Shown in pieces: positions 9,057 to 16,887 of a stretch of DNA of 50,856 nt. Within the stretch, counting starts at the first letter, position 1; every line of letters starts with the position of its first letter. The notes below the pieces were generated by a model that did no database searches, had not been told where the DNA came from, and worked only from the letters and a program-made list of their open reading frames with translations. Location: positions 1 to 50,856 of the forward strand of contig JAQXTH010000032.1 of the NCBI GenBank assembly GCA_029219385.1. The letters are read 5' to 3'. Both the position numbers and the translations under genes were made by a program. The stretch is from Prevotellaceae bacterium (lineage in GTDB: Bacteria; Bacteroidota; Bacteroidia; Bacteroidales; Bacteroidaceae).

Positions 9057-10100
9057 ATGGCAAAAATCAATTTTGGTGGCGTGATTGAAGAAGTCGCCAC
9101 AAGAGAAGAATTTTCACTCGAAAAAGCGCGTGAAATCTTGAAAGACGAAACCATCGCCGTGCTCGGTTATGGTGTGCAGGGACCCGGCCAGGCCTGCAAC
9201 CTGCGCGACAACGGATTTAATGTAATTGTTGGCCAACGCCAAGGCAAGACCTACCAGAAGGCCATTGAAGACGGTTGGGTGCCGGGCGAAACCTTGTTCT
9301 CGCTTGAAGAAGCAGCAGAAAAGGGCACCATCGTTTGTATGCTCCTCTCCGACGCTGCCCAAATTCAAGTTTGGCCCAAAATAAAACAATACCTCACTCC
9401 GGGCAAGACCCTCTATTTCTCACACGGTTTTGCAATCAACTGGAACGACCGCACCGGTGTTGTGCCTCCTGCTGACATCGACGTTATCATGGTGGCTCCC
9501 AAGGGCTCGGGCACCTCACTGCGCACAATGTTCCTTGAGGGTCGCGGTCTGAACTCTTCATACGCTGTTTATCAGGATGCTTCGGGCAAGGCTAAAGAAA
9601 AGGTGCTCGCCTTTGGTATCGGCATTGGTTCGGGCTATCTCTTTGAAACCACATTCCAACGCGAGGCCACCTCTGACCTCACCGGTGAGCGCGGTTCGCT
9701 GATGGGCGCAATCCAAGGTTTGTTGCTTGCCCAATATGAGGTGCTCCGCGAAAACGGCCACACTCCTTCTGAAGCATTCAATGAAACAGTGGAAGAACTC
9801 ACCCAGTCGCTTATGCCTCTCTTTGCCGCCAAAGGTATGGATTGGATGTATGCCAACTGTTCTACCACCGCACAGCGTGGTGCCCTTGATTGGTTCCCCC
9901 GTTTCCACGATGCCATCAAGCCCGTGGTTCAACAACTCTATCAGAGCGTTAAGGAAGGCACAGAGGCTCAGATCTCTATCGACTCTAACTCTCAGCCCGA
10001 CTACCGCGTGAAGCTTGAAGCCGAATTGGCTGCTCTCCGCGACAGCGAGATGTGGCGCACGGGTGCCGTTGTGCGTCAGTTGCGTCCCGAAAACGACTAA
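9057..10100 (+). CDS. ilvC: Ketol-acid reductoisomerase
   Basis: IlvC catalyses the Mg-dependent isomerisation and NADPH-dependent reduction of acetolactate or acetohydroxybutyrate to the dihydroxy acids used by IlvD. The 347-residue length fits the short class I form. The Rossmann domain has VLGYGVQGPGQACNLRDNG at about residues 36-54. The C-terminal knotted domain includes GIGIGSGYLFETTF and the metal-binding DLTGERG and E..ELTQSL segments. It is the last gene of the ilv operon and is followed by a strong terminator. The leu genes and ilvA are not in the window. Confidence 0.96.
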   Translation: MAKINFGGVIEEVATREEFSLEKAREILKDETIAVLGYGVQGPGQACNLRDNGFNVIVGQRQGKTYQKAIEDGWVPGETLFSLEEAAEKGTIVCMLLSDAAQIQVWPKIKQYLTPGKTLYFSHGFAINWNDRTGVVPPADIDVIMVAPKGSGTSLRTMFLEGRGLNSSYAVYQDASGKAKEKVLAFGIGIGSGYLFETTFQREATSDLTGERGSLMGAIQGLLLAQYEVLRENGHTPSEAFNETVEELTQSLMPLFAAKGMDWMYANCSTTAQRGALDWFPRFHDAIKPVVQQLYQSVKEGTEAQISIDSNSQPDYRVKLEAELAALRDSEMWRTGAVVRQLRPEND

Positions 10101-10132
10101 TATTCTCTTAGAGAGAAATCTCTATAAAACAC

Positions 10133-10180
10133 AAAAGACTTCCCTCGTCCTTTTCTTTCGGACAAGGGAAGTCTTTTTTT
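10133..10180 (+). terminator. Rho-independent terminator of the ilv operon
   Basis: AGACTTCCCTCGTCC (10136-10150) pairs with GGACAAGGGAAGTCT (10160-10174) with one mismatch, and is followed by a run of seven T from 10174. It lies 33 nt after the ilvC stop. Confidence 0.9.
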
Positions 10181-10235
10181 ATACCTATATATCTATACCT
10201 TTCTCACAATTTTTATATATCTTTGCTTCACAGAA

Positions 10236-10312
10236 GCGAAAAATAGGCTGCAACTCGGCATAAGAAATTGATAAGTCTCTTATTGTGTTCTCAGTATTCA
10301 CTATTTTTTGCA
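10236..10312 (+). repeat. Dispersed palindromic promoter-bearing element, copy A
   Basis: It aligns over its whole length with 36757-36831: AAGCGAA.AATAGGCTGCA.CTCGGCA at the left end and TCTC.GT.T.CACTAT.TTTTGCA at the right end, with a different centre. TATCTTTG (10218-10225) lies just upstream and TATTTTTT lies at the right end, so -7-like boxes flank the element. It lies upstream of the NVEALT pseudogene. Confidence 0.65.
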
Positions 10313-10423
10313 ACAAAACTAATGACAACCACCATGCAATAAAAATTGTTTAACAATACAAACTAACATTAAAACACAAATATTCTATTATAACCATTAC
10401 TAACATTACAAATTTTTACAGCT

Positions 10424-10707
10424 ATGAAAAAAAAGATTTTTTTAGTAAGTAGTTTATTGCTTCAATAATTATTGCAGCAAACAGTTTTTGCATAACCTAT
10501 TCTAATTCTACCACAAAAAGTGATTTGTTAACAGCAAATATTGAAGCTTTGACAATAGAAGGCAGGTGAAAGTGCAGGAAACACAGTAGATTGTTATAGT
10601 TCCAGTTCGGCAAAAAAGGTTCTACATATTATGACTGTGGTTCATGTTCAAAACAATTTAATTCTGTAGGAACTGGTTCTGCAAGAACTTACACACCATC
10701 TAATTAA
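10424..10707 (+). pseudogene. Frameshifted NVEALT-family gene
   Basis: NVEALT proteins are short secreted Bacteroidetes peptides of unknown function, named for a motif after the signal peptide. Here the ATG at 10424 opens MKKKIFLVSSLLLQ and meets TAA at 10466. Shifting frame restores a signal peptide (SIIIAANSFC) and then TANIEALTIEG, a clear NVEALT motif. A second shift near 10565 restores GESAGNTVDCYSSSS. A third, at an A6 run near 10617, restores GSTYYDCGSCSKQFNSVG and the stop at 10705. Frames used are 0, 2, 0 and 2, so at least three indels are present while both neighbours are intact. Sequencing error is less likely for so many hits in 284 bp. The downstream lipoprotein belongs to a family often paired with NVEALT genes. 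Confidence 0.8.
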
Positions 10708-10770
10708 ATAACTTAAAGAAAGATTTTGACACCAGACAAATCCTTCTTGCTTTTAATATACACATTCCCT

Positions 10771-11769
10771 ATGAATAAAATAATACTCTTTTTTTTATCA
10801 GCAATATTCTTCTTTTGCAGTTGCGATAATAAAAATACTTTTATAAAAGGGAAGATTGTCTATGTTGACGAATTTAAAACAGAAAAAATATTATCTGGGA
10901 AACCACTATATTTCATCCAAAGCAAAGGTTTATTTGGTTGCGAGGTGAGAAAGCCTTATTTATTTTTAAATCTTCATAGCCAAGACGACAATATTGCCAT
11001 ATATAATCTTTACACAAAAAAATTTGTTGGCAATTTTTTCACAAAAGGAAAGTCTAATAAGGAATATATTTCTTTTGATTTAATAAACCTCTACAACGAC
11101 AGCCTTATTTGGACTATTGACCCTACAAATAAAATAATAAGAGAATTTTCATATCTTTCACAAAACGACACTAATGCTATTAAACAAACAAAAACAATAA
11201 GATGCAGAATAAACGACGAATTGTTTTGTGCTTTTCCACATGATAGCATGGTGTACACTTATAAAGCGTTCTCATTTGAAGACGGATTTTTCTATCAAAA
11301 TTGTAAAACAAACAAAAAGATCTGTCCTTACAACACAATTCTCATAAAAAACGATTTAAACAAAATAATGACATTGGCTGAAAGCATGAAACCCGACGGA
11401 AGCAAAATTGCATCTCTTACCGGCATATTAGATGAAATTGACATCATCTCTTTAGATGGGAACGCAAACAATAATATTATTATTACTACGTCAAATCAGC
11501 CTACACATTGGGAAAAACTTAAAAAACTTAAAGAAGATGAACTAAAAAATTATTTTATATCCATTCCACGTAGTAATGATGAATACATCGTTGCTCTACA
11601 CGACAATCAGAGTAATCAAGAAATTCTTGTTTTTGATTGGTTTGGCAACGGCATAGCAAAATGCACTATCAAGGAAAAACTAATTGATTTTGCCGTAGAC
11701 TGGACTACTTATACCATTTACGGACTTACAGAAGATGAAATTGTATACCAATACGACACATTCATATAA
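10771..11769 (+). CDS. BF3164/TolB-like beta-propeller lipoprotein
   Basis: This 332-residue protein is probably exported as a lipoprotein. The start is ATG 10771 (MNKIILFFLSAIFFFCSC, candidate lipid-bearing Cys18). The in-frame TTG at 10726 is rejected because the signal sequence begins at the ATG. The body has repeated beta-propeller-like strands (DSLIWTIDPTNKIIREF, NDEYIVALHDNQSNQEILVFDWFGNGI, FAVDWTTYTIYGLTEDEIVYQYD), as in the BF3164/TolB-like 6-bladed propeller family. It is distinctly AT-rich and lies 63 nt after the broken NVEALT gene. Function is unknown; known relatives commonly neighbour NVEALT genes. Confidence 0.72.
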   Translation: MNKIILFFLSAIFFFCSCDNKNTFIKGKIVYVDEFKTEKILSGKPLYFIQSKGLFGCEVRKPYLFLNLHSQDDNIAIYNLYTKKFVGNFFTKGKSNKEYISFDLINLYNDSLIWTIDPTNKIIREFSYLSQNDTNAIKQTKTIRCRINDELFCAFPHDSMVYTYKAFSFEDGFFYQNCKTNKKICPYNTILIKNDLNKIMTLAESMKPDGSKIASLTGILDEIDIISLDGNANNNIIITTSNQPTHWEKLKKLKEDELKNYFISIPRSNDEYIVALHDNQSNQEILVFDWFGNGIAKCTIKEKLIDFAVDWTTYTIYGLTEDEIVYQYDTFI

Positions 11770-11808
11770 TTCATATTTCTCACAAACAAAGCACAAACAA
11801 CAGACACT

Positions 11809-12990
11809 ATGCGAAGATTGCTCGAATTTGCCACAAAACCTCTCAACAAAGTCCACATTGGAATTGTGGGCTTGGGCAATCGTGGCATGAAAGCCGTTGA
11901 GCGGTATGAACTTATCGAGGGGGCCGAGATTGTGGCTTTGGCCGACCCGAAAGAAAGCAGCACAATCAACGCCAACCGAACATTGGTATCATCGGGACGC
12001 GGCAGCGCAAACACATATTTCGGCAACAGTTCACACCTCCGCCTTATGGAAGACAAATCGGTAGACATTGTCTATCTGTGCACCGACTGGCGAAGCCATT
12101 TCTCACTTGCCGTGACGGCAATGCGCCATGGCAAACATGTGGCTATAGAAGTGCCGGCCGCCATGACCGTAGATGAATGCCGACAACTAATAAAAGTGTC
12201 GTTCGAAACCGGTTGCCACTGCATAATGCTTGAAAACTGTTGTTACGACACATTTGCCTCTGCCACACGGGCGATGATAAATCGCGGACTGCTTGGCGAC
12301 GTGACTCACTGTGAGGGAGCATATATCCACGACCTCACCCATGAGGTGAATCGCAACGGTGGAGAACAGAAATATTGGATGGCACGCGAAACTCTCTCCC
12401 AACCCGGCAACGCATATCCCACCCACAGCATAGGCCCCATTGCACTGCAAATGAACATTCACCGCGGAGACAGAATGAAAACTCTCGTTTCTATGACAAG
12501 CAAAGGAAACGGACTGAGAGGTCGGGTGAACAACACCATTATACACACCGAACTCGGGCGCACCATTCTCTTGCAACACGACATAGGCACTCCACGCCCC
12601 TATAGCAGATTGCAAACAACTTGTGGCACACTCGGATTTACACAAAAATATCCGCTTGCCATGGTGCAATTGAAAGGTATGGAGACTGCTTTGTGTGGCG
12701 ATGAGGCTGTGGCCTATTGCAACAATTTCAAAGAGCCGTCAATCAGTGAATGGCACGATGACGGTGCACGCAAAGGGTCGCCCAACGTGATGAACCACGT
12801 AATGGACTGCCGGTTGGTTTATTGCTTAAACAACGGATTGCCCCTCGACATGGACGTTTTTGATGCCGCCGAATGGTCGTCGATCATAGAATTGTCGGGA
12901 CTGTCGGCACAAAACGGAGGCCGGCCCGTTGACTTTCCCGATTTCACCCAAGGACATTGGCAAGATTTGAAATCACACAAATTTTATTAA
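11809..12990 (+). CDS. Gfo/Idh/MocA-type oxidoreductase, GH109-like
   Basis: The 393-residue protein has an N-terminal NAD-binding Rossmann fold (IGIVGLGNRGMKAV, residues 17-30), VYLCTDWRSH and EVPAAMTVDEC, then LENCCYD and the C-terminal Gfo/Idh/MocA domain. This pattern matches glycoside hydrolase family 109, whose characterised members are NAD-dependent alpha-N-acetylgalactosaminidases. Many GH109 proteins carry a Tat or lipoprotein signal; this one begins MRRLLEFATKPLNKVHIGIV and shows none, so it is predicted to be cytoplasmic. It lies 39 nt after the lipoprotein gene and is more GC-rich than that gene. It ends at a strong shared terminator hairpin. The substrate is inferred from the family only. 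Confidence 0.82.
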   Translation: MRRLLEFATKPLNKVHIGIVGLGNRGMKAVERYELIEGAEIVALADPKESSTINANRTLVSSGRGSANTYFGNSSHLRLMEDKSVDIVYLCTDWRSHFSLAVTAMRHGKHVAIEVPAAMTVDECRQLIKVSFETGCHCIMLENCCYDTFASATRAMINRGLLGDVTHCEGAYIHDLTHEVNRNGGEQKYWMARETLSQPGNAYPTHSIGPIALQMNIHRGDRMKTLVSMTSKGNGLRGRVNNTIIHTELGRTILLQHDIGTPRPYSRLQTTCGTLGFTQKYPLAMVQLKGMETALCGDEAVAYCNNFKEPSISEWHDDGARKGSPNVMNHVMDCRLVYCLNNGLPLDMDVFDAAEWSSIIELSGLSAQNGGRPVDFPDFTQGHWQDLKSHKFY

Positions 12991-13006
12991 CCCAAATATA
13001 GCCCAA

Positions 13007-13048
13007 ATTTAAGCCCAAGTCGCTCTGATGAATGACTTGGGCTTAAAT
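13007..13048. terminator. Bidirectional terminator between convergent genes
   Basis: ATTTAAGCCCAAGTC (13007-13021) pairs perfectly over 15 bp with GACTTGGGCTTAAAT (13034-13048) around a 12-nt loop. It lies between the GH109-like gene and the convergent small lipoprotein gene. Confidence 0.8.
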
Positions 13049-13055
13049 ATAAAGG

Positions 13056-13475
13056 CTAATGTTGCCGGCGATTGGCAATGTCGTGTTGCAACTTTCGTTC
13101 ATAGAATTTTACTTTTACCCTCGCGCGATCTAAACGAGTGTCAACCGAGTCACGAGCCAAATAGTCAAGTCCGGTCTGACCGGCAACATACTCTGCCTCA
13201 CGCAACTGTTGGCGCGCCTCTTTCAGATTTATCGAGTCGAGCAAAATAATTCCGGCTTCACGGGCATTGAGAGCCGGTGCACATCGCGAGCGCAAACTAT
13301 CTATCATAGCGCGAGCCAAGGCATAGTCGCCGTCGCGCATGGACATACGAGCCAAATTAAGCCACCGCAATCCCATCTTTTCATAATCAGGTTCGGGCGA
13401 AGAACTGCCACACGCACCGAGGGTCAGCAATATGACCACAATAGCGCAATACATATTTATAGTCTTTTTCGTCAT
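13056..13475 (-). CDS. Small lipoprotein of unknown function
   Basis: The protein is about 139 residues from ATG 13475 (MTKKTINMYC...); an upstream in-frame ATG at 13484 adds three residues. A signal and lipobox are visible (AIVVILLTLGACGSS). The mature part is helical, charged and Arg-rich (RWLNLARMSMRDGDYALARAM, then YLARDSVDTRLDRARVKVK), suggesting one or two TPR-like helical hairpins. It is divergent from cca and convergent with the GH109-like gene. I do not recognise a named family. Confidence 0.75.
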   Translation of the reverse strand: MTKKTINMYCAIVVILLTLGACGSSSPEPDYEKMGLRWLNLARMSMRDGDYALARAMIDSLRSRCAPALNAREAGIILLDSINLKEARQQLREAEYVAGQTGLDYLARDSVDTRLDRARVKVKFYERKLQHDIANRRQH

Positions 13476-13498
13476 AGCAGGCAAATATCATATTACTG

Positions 13499-13506
13499 CA
13501 AATATA
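13499..13506 (-). promoter_or_regulatory. -7 box for the small lipoprotein gene
   Basis: On the minus strand this reads TATATTTG, a match to TAnnTTTG. A start point near 13492 would give a leader of about 17 nt to ATG 13475. No clear -33 TTTG is seen. Confidence 0.4.
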
Positions 13507-13551
13507 ATTGATTTTTCAACACACCGAGATGATTATACATAAAAAAAGTCG

Positions 13552-13559
13552 TAATTTTG
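13552..13559 (+). promoter_or_regulatory. -7 box for the CCA-adding enzyme gene
   Basis: TAATTTTG matches TAnnTTTG and lies 21 nt before ATG 13581. A proper TTTG at -33 is not evident. It is divergent from the lipoprotein promoter, with about 45 bp between the two boxes. Confidence 0.45.
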
Positions 13560-13580
13560 ACTTCCAAATCAAATTGCACA

Positions 13581-15011
13581 ATGAGATTTCTTAATAGAGA
13601 CGAAATAACAAGCATTATAGACGCACCCATTTTTCGTGCCATAAGTCGTGTGGCCGACATGTTGGAGGTAGAGTGTTACCTGATTGGCGGCTTTGTGAGA
13701 GACATTTTTCTTGAACGCAAATCAAAAGACATTGACGTTGTTGTGGTGGGCAGCGGAATAGAAACTGCCACCGCCCTATGTAAAGAATTGGGCAAAGGGG
13801 CAAAACTCAGCGTGTTTCGCAACTTCGGCACGGCACAAATTAAATGGCACAACACCGAGGTAGAGTTTGTTGGGGCACGACGCGAGAGTTACAACCGCGA
13901 TTCGCGAAAGCCTATTGTCGAAAACGGCACACTCAACGATGACCTCGAACGACGCGACTTCACTATCAACGCACTCGGTATTTGTCTCAACAGCAATCGC
14001 TTCGGAGAACTCATAGATCCGTTTGGTGGTCTTGAAGACATGGAAGACCACATTGTGCGCACACCGCTCGACCCCGATATTACATTCAGCGACGACCCTC
14101 TGCGCATGATGCGCTGCATCAGATTTGCCACCCAACTCAACTTCAAAATTGAAGAGGAAACGTTTGAGGCACTCATCAACAACCGCGAACGCATTGGCAT
14201 TGTGAGCAAAGAGCGCATCATCACCGAGCTTAACAAGATAATTGCCTCGCCCATACCCTCTATAGGGTTTGCCGACCTTGAACGAAGCGGACTGCTGCAA
14301 CTCATCATGCCCGAACTTGCCGCACTCAACACCAGAGAGACACGCAACGGCAAAAGCCATAAGAACATTTTCTACCACACACTCGAGGTGGTTGACAATG
14401 TTGCAAAACGCTCAGACAATCTATGGCTGAGATGGGCAGCCCTGCTTCACGACATCGGCAAACCGCGCAGCAAAGACTTTTCGCCACAGAGCGGATGGAC
14501 TTTCCACAACCACAACTATATTGGTTCGAAAATGGTGAAAGGCATATTCCGCCGCATGAAACTGCCGCTGGATGACCGCATGAAATATGTAGAAAAACTT
14601 GTGGAACTCCACATGCGCCCCATTGCCATAAGCGATGACGAAGTGACCGACAGTGCCGTGCGCCGCTTGCTCTTTGATGCCGGCAACGACATCGACGACC
14701 TCATGACTCTGTGTGAAGCCGACATCACCAGCCGCAACGAAGAGAAAAAGAAACGCTTTCGTGACAACTTCCTATTGGTGAGACAAAAACTCATCGACCT
14801 TGAAGAGCGCGACCGCATACGCAACTTTCAACCGCCGGTTGACGGTGCTGAAATCATGGAGACATTCGGACTGCCTCCCTGCGCCAAAGTGGGAGCAATA
14901 AAATCGGCCATAAAAGATGCCATTCTCGACGGGCGCATTGCCAACCAACACGATGCCGCCTACGAATTTATGCTCACCAAAGCGCGACAAATGGGATTGG
15001 AAAAGAAATGA
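13581..15011 (+). CDS. cca: CCA tRNA nucleotidyltransferase with HD domain
   Basis: The enzyme adds or repairs the 3' CCA of tRNAs. ATG 13581 is the start; the in-frame TTG at 13557 overlaps the promoter box. The 476-residue protein has the class II nucleotidyltransferase head with LIGGFVRDIFL and DIDVVVVG (catalytic Asp pair), then RRDFTINALGI and the FSDDPLRMMRCIRFATQL nucleotide-binding motif. An HD-type domain follows at about 255-370 (WAALLHDIGKP, LVELHMRP). Such HD domains in related enzymes act as phosphohydrolases. It is followed by a terminator and a tRNA-Cys whose gene does not encode CCA, so that tRNA depends on this activity. Confidence 0.93.
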   Translation: MRFLNRDEITSIIDAPIFRAISRVADMLEVECYLIGGFVRDIFLERKSKDIDVVVVGSGIETATALCKELGKGAKLSVFRNFGTAQIKWHNTEVEFVGARRESYNRDSRKPIVENGTLNDDLERRDFTINALGICLNSNRFGELIDPFGGLEDMEDHIVRTPLDPDITFSDDPLRMMRCIRFATQLNFKIEEETFEALINNRERIGIVSKERIITELNKIIASPIPSIGFADLERSGLLQLIMPELAALNTRETRNGKSHKNIFYHTLEVVDNVAKRSDNLWLRWAALLHDIGKPRSKDFSPQSGWTFHNHNYIGSKMVKGIFRRMKLPLDDRMKYVEKLVELHMRPIAISDDEVTDSAVRRLLFDAGNDIDDLMTLCEADITSRNEEKKKRFRDNFLLVRQKLIDLEERDRIRNFQPPVDGAEIMETFGLPPCAKVGAIKSAIKDAILDGRIANQHDAAYEFMLTKARQMGLEKK

Positions 15012-15033
15012 CATCCTAACTTCTTAAAAACAC

Positions 15034-15072
15034 AAAAAAGCCCCCTGAACTTTCGTCCAGAGGGCTCTTTTG
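15034..15072 (+). terminator. Terminator after cca
   Basis: AGCCCCCTGAAC (15039-15050) pairs with GTCCAGAGGGCT (15055-15066) with two mismatches, flanked by an A run before and CTTTTG after. It lies 28 nt after the cca stop, just 3' of the convergent tRNA-Cys gene. Confidence 0.75.
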
Positions 15073-15076
15073 CGTG

Positions 15077-15147
15077 AGGTACCTAGCAGATTCGAACTGC
15101 TGTAGACGGTTTTGCAGACCGTTGCCTAGCCACTCGGCCAAGGTACC
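15077..15147 (-). tRNA. tRNA-Cys (GCA)
   Basis: On the minus strand the 71-nt sequence folds as a cloverleaf. The acceptor stem pairs GGTACCT with AGGTACC. The D arm has CCGAGTGGCTAGG, the anticodon loop is CTGCAAA with anticodon GCA at 15113-15115, and the T arm is AGCAGTTCGAATCTGCT. The discriminator base is U, as expected for cysteine tRNAs. CCA is not encoded. A well-formed promoter lies immediately upstream. Confidence 0.95.
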
Positions 15148-15165
15148 ATTTTGCGTTTTGCTGTG

Positions 15166-15196
15166 CAAAGGTAATGCTTTTTTCTATTCTCGCAAA
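15166..15196 (-). promoter_or_regulatory. Promoter of tRNA-Cys
   Basis: On the minus strand TTTG (15196-15193) is followed after exactly 19 nt by TACCTTTG (15173-15166). This matches the Bacteroidetes TTTG-N19-TAnnTTTG promoter. The tRNA 5' end at 15147 lies about 12 nt after the expected start point. Confidence 0.75.
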
Positions 15197-15310
15197 GAAT
15201 TACAGCACCTTTTTAACCCTTTTCGCTCATTAAAACACCAAAAAAGCTTTTTCTTTGGTATCTCAAGCACCCGGGCAGCAAAACGCAAAAACAATATTAT
15301 CCATTTAAGA

Positions 15311-16822
15311 CTATTGTCCCTGATGCTGAGGTCTGAGCAAATCATTCACAGTCTTGACCGGATTAAACGTAGTGAGTGGCACTTCGACAAACACCGTAAG
15401 CCAATCGCTCATCGCTCCATTCCAAAGCCCCGGACGCTCCAACGCTTTCAATTCGCGACCGTCTTTTGATTTCTCTGAAATAAACCCGGTGTTTTTATCT
15501 ATAAACAATGTAAGATCAAATGCTTTTCCATTACGGTCTTTCAAACCACACACAAGGTCTACAGGATTGAAGTGTGTTCCGTTTTGAAACATCGCCACTG
15601 CCTCGGGATTGGCCATGTCTATCTGACTGCTTTCAAGGATTTGAAGCGAGGCCGTGCCGTCCTGATTATAAGCAATAAACGGACCTCCACCGGGTTCGCC
15701 CACATTTTTAACCATCGCACAGACACGTATAGGACGATTAAGTTTGGCAGACAATTCTTCGGCAGTGCCTTTCAACTTTTTGATTGAGAAATTTTTCTGC
15801 AAAAATGTCTTTATCTCGTCGAGCAATTCGGCCGCAGGCTCAGAAGCAGACGCAAGACGCTCCGCATAATCAAACACTTGCTTCTGCAAAGACACAAGCA
15901 AACCGGCAATAAGTTTCTTATATCTAACAGTGTCGCCTTTCAATCGATCAGGCACAACATTGTCTATGTTCTTTATAAATACCACATCGGCATCAATGGC
16001 CGAGAGATTTTCAATGAGCGAGCCATGACCACCCGGGCGAAACAACATTTTGCCTTCCGACGTGCGGAAAATTTCGTTATCGGGAGTAACCGCCACAGTA
16101 TCGGTGGAGGGTTTCTGTTGCGACAGCGAAATTTCAAACTCTGTGTCAAGACGCTGTTGAGCCCCCGGTGTTTTTTCTGTCAACAGATTTTCAAACAATT
16201 TCTGATGTTCGGCCGAAACAGTGAAATGCAGACGTGCTTTTCCATTCTTATCTTTGGCATAAAGGGCTGCCTCAGTGAGGTGTTCTTCAACCGGAGTGAG
16301 TGCAGCCGTTTCATAGGAATGGAATTTCAGCAAACCCTTAGGCTTCTGTCCATAGCCCAGCCCCTCATTGTTAAGCAAAGCCTTTACAACCTCTTTATAT
16401 TTTCCTTGTGCCACGAGTTGTGGAATTTCGGCTCCATACAACTGTTCACAAGCCCGATTGAGTTCGTCATAGAAAGCAAAAAGAGTGATGCTGTCGAAAA
16501 ACTTCTTTTCAAAATCTGTGGTAGGAGCACTGTAATCAGCCGACACAAAAGCAAAGAGATTTTTAAACATTCGTGAGGCTGCTCCGCTGGCCGGCACAAA
16601 CTTCACCACTTTACGACCTTCTTGAGACGTATATTCGTCCCATGCTTTACACAAAGCGTCGGTCTCTTCCGTTCCAAAATCCATAATGCCATTGCCTATA
16701 GAGGCTGCCGAGTCGAGTTTAAGAAAAGGGAAACCTGTTTTAAAGGCATTGAGTTGCTCTTCGAGTTGTTGGGTCGTTATGCCCATTTCCTCGAGTTGTT
16801 TGAGATCTTGAGGCTGTAACAT
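15311..16822 (-). CDS. DUF4301 family protein, possibly nucleotidyltransferase-like
   Basis: This 503-residue cytoplasmic protein belongs to DUF4301, common in Bacteroidetes and without assigned function. Visible motifs are VPASGAASRMFKNL (about 76-89), KPKGLLKFHSYE (160-171), FRPGGHGSLIENL (261-273) and VVFIKNIDNVV (280-290). A Gly/Ser/Arg-rich N-terminal loop, a GHGS segment and an N-x-D-N segment in this order recall UDP-sugar pyrophosphorylases, so a diverged nucleotidyltransferase fold is possible; this is my inference. It lies 65 nt after the TPR gene on the same strand and may be co-transcribed. The tRNA-Cys lies downstream. Confidence 0.8.
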   Translation of the reverse strand: MLQPQDLKQLEEMGITTQQLEEQLNAFKTGFPFLKLDSAASIGNGIMDFGTEETDALCKAWDEYTSQEGRKVVKFVPASGAASRMFKNLFAFVSADYSAPTTDFEKKFFDSITLFAFYDELNRACEQLYGAEIPQLVAQGKYKEVVKALLNNEGLGYGQKPKGLLKFHSYETAALTPVEEHLTEAALYAKDKNGKARLHFTVSAEHQKLFENLLTEKTPGAQQRLDTEFEISLSQQKPSTDTVAVTPDNEIFRTSEGKMLFRPGGHGSLIENLSAIDADVVFIKNIDNVVPDRLKGDTVRYKKLIAGLLVSLQKQVFDYAERLASASEPAAELLDEIKTFLQKNFSIKKLKGTAEELSAKLNRPIRVCAMVKNVGEPGGGPFIAYNQDGTASLQILESSQIDMANPEAVAMFQNGTHFNPVDLVCGLKDRNGKAFDLTLFIDKNTGFISEKSKDGRELKALERPGLWNGAMSDWLTVFVEVPLTTFNPVKTVNDLLRPQHQGQ

Positions 16823-16887
16823 AATAATAATTGTTTTAATGTTATATATAAAGAGGTAATCACTATCTATTTTATTCTCAACAGATT

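Noticed and set aside
10726-10770. TTG start for the BF3164-like lipoprotein
   Set aside because: The signal peptide and lipobox start at ATG 10771; a 15-residue hydrophobic extension in front is unlikely.
13557-13580. TTG start for cca
   Set aside because: It lies inside the -7 promoter box; ATG 13581 fits the family N-terminus.
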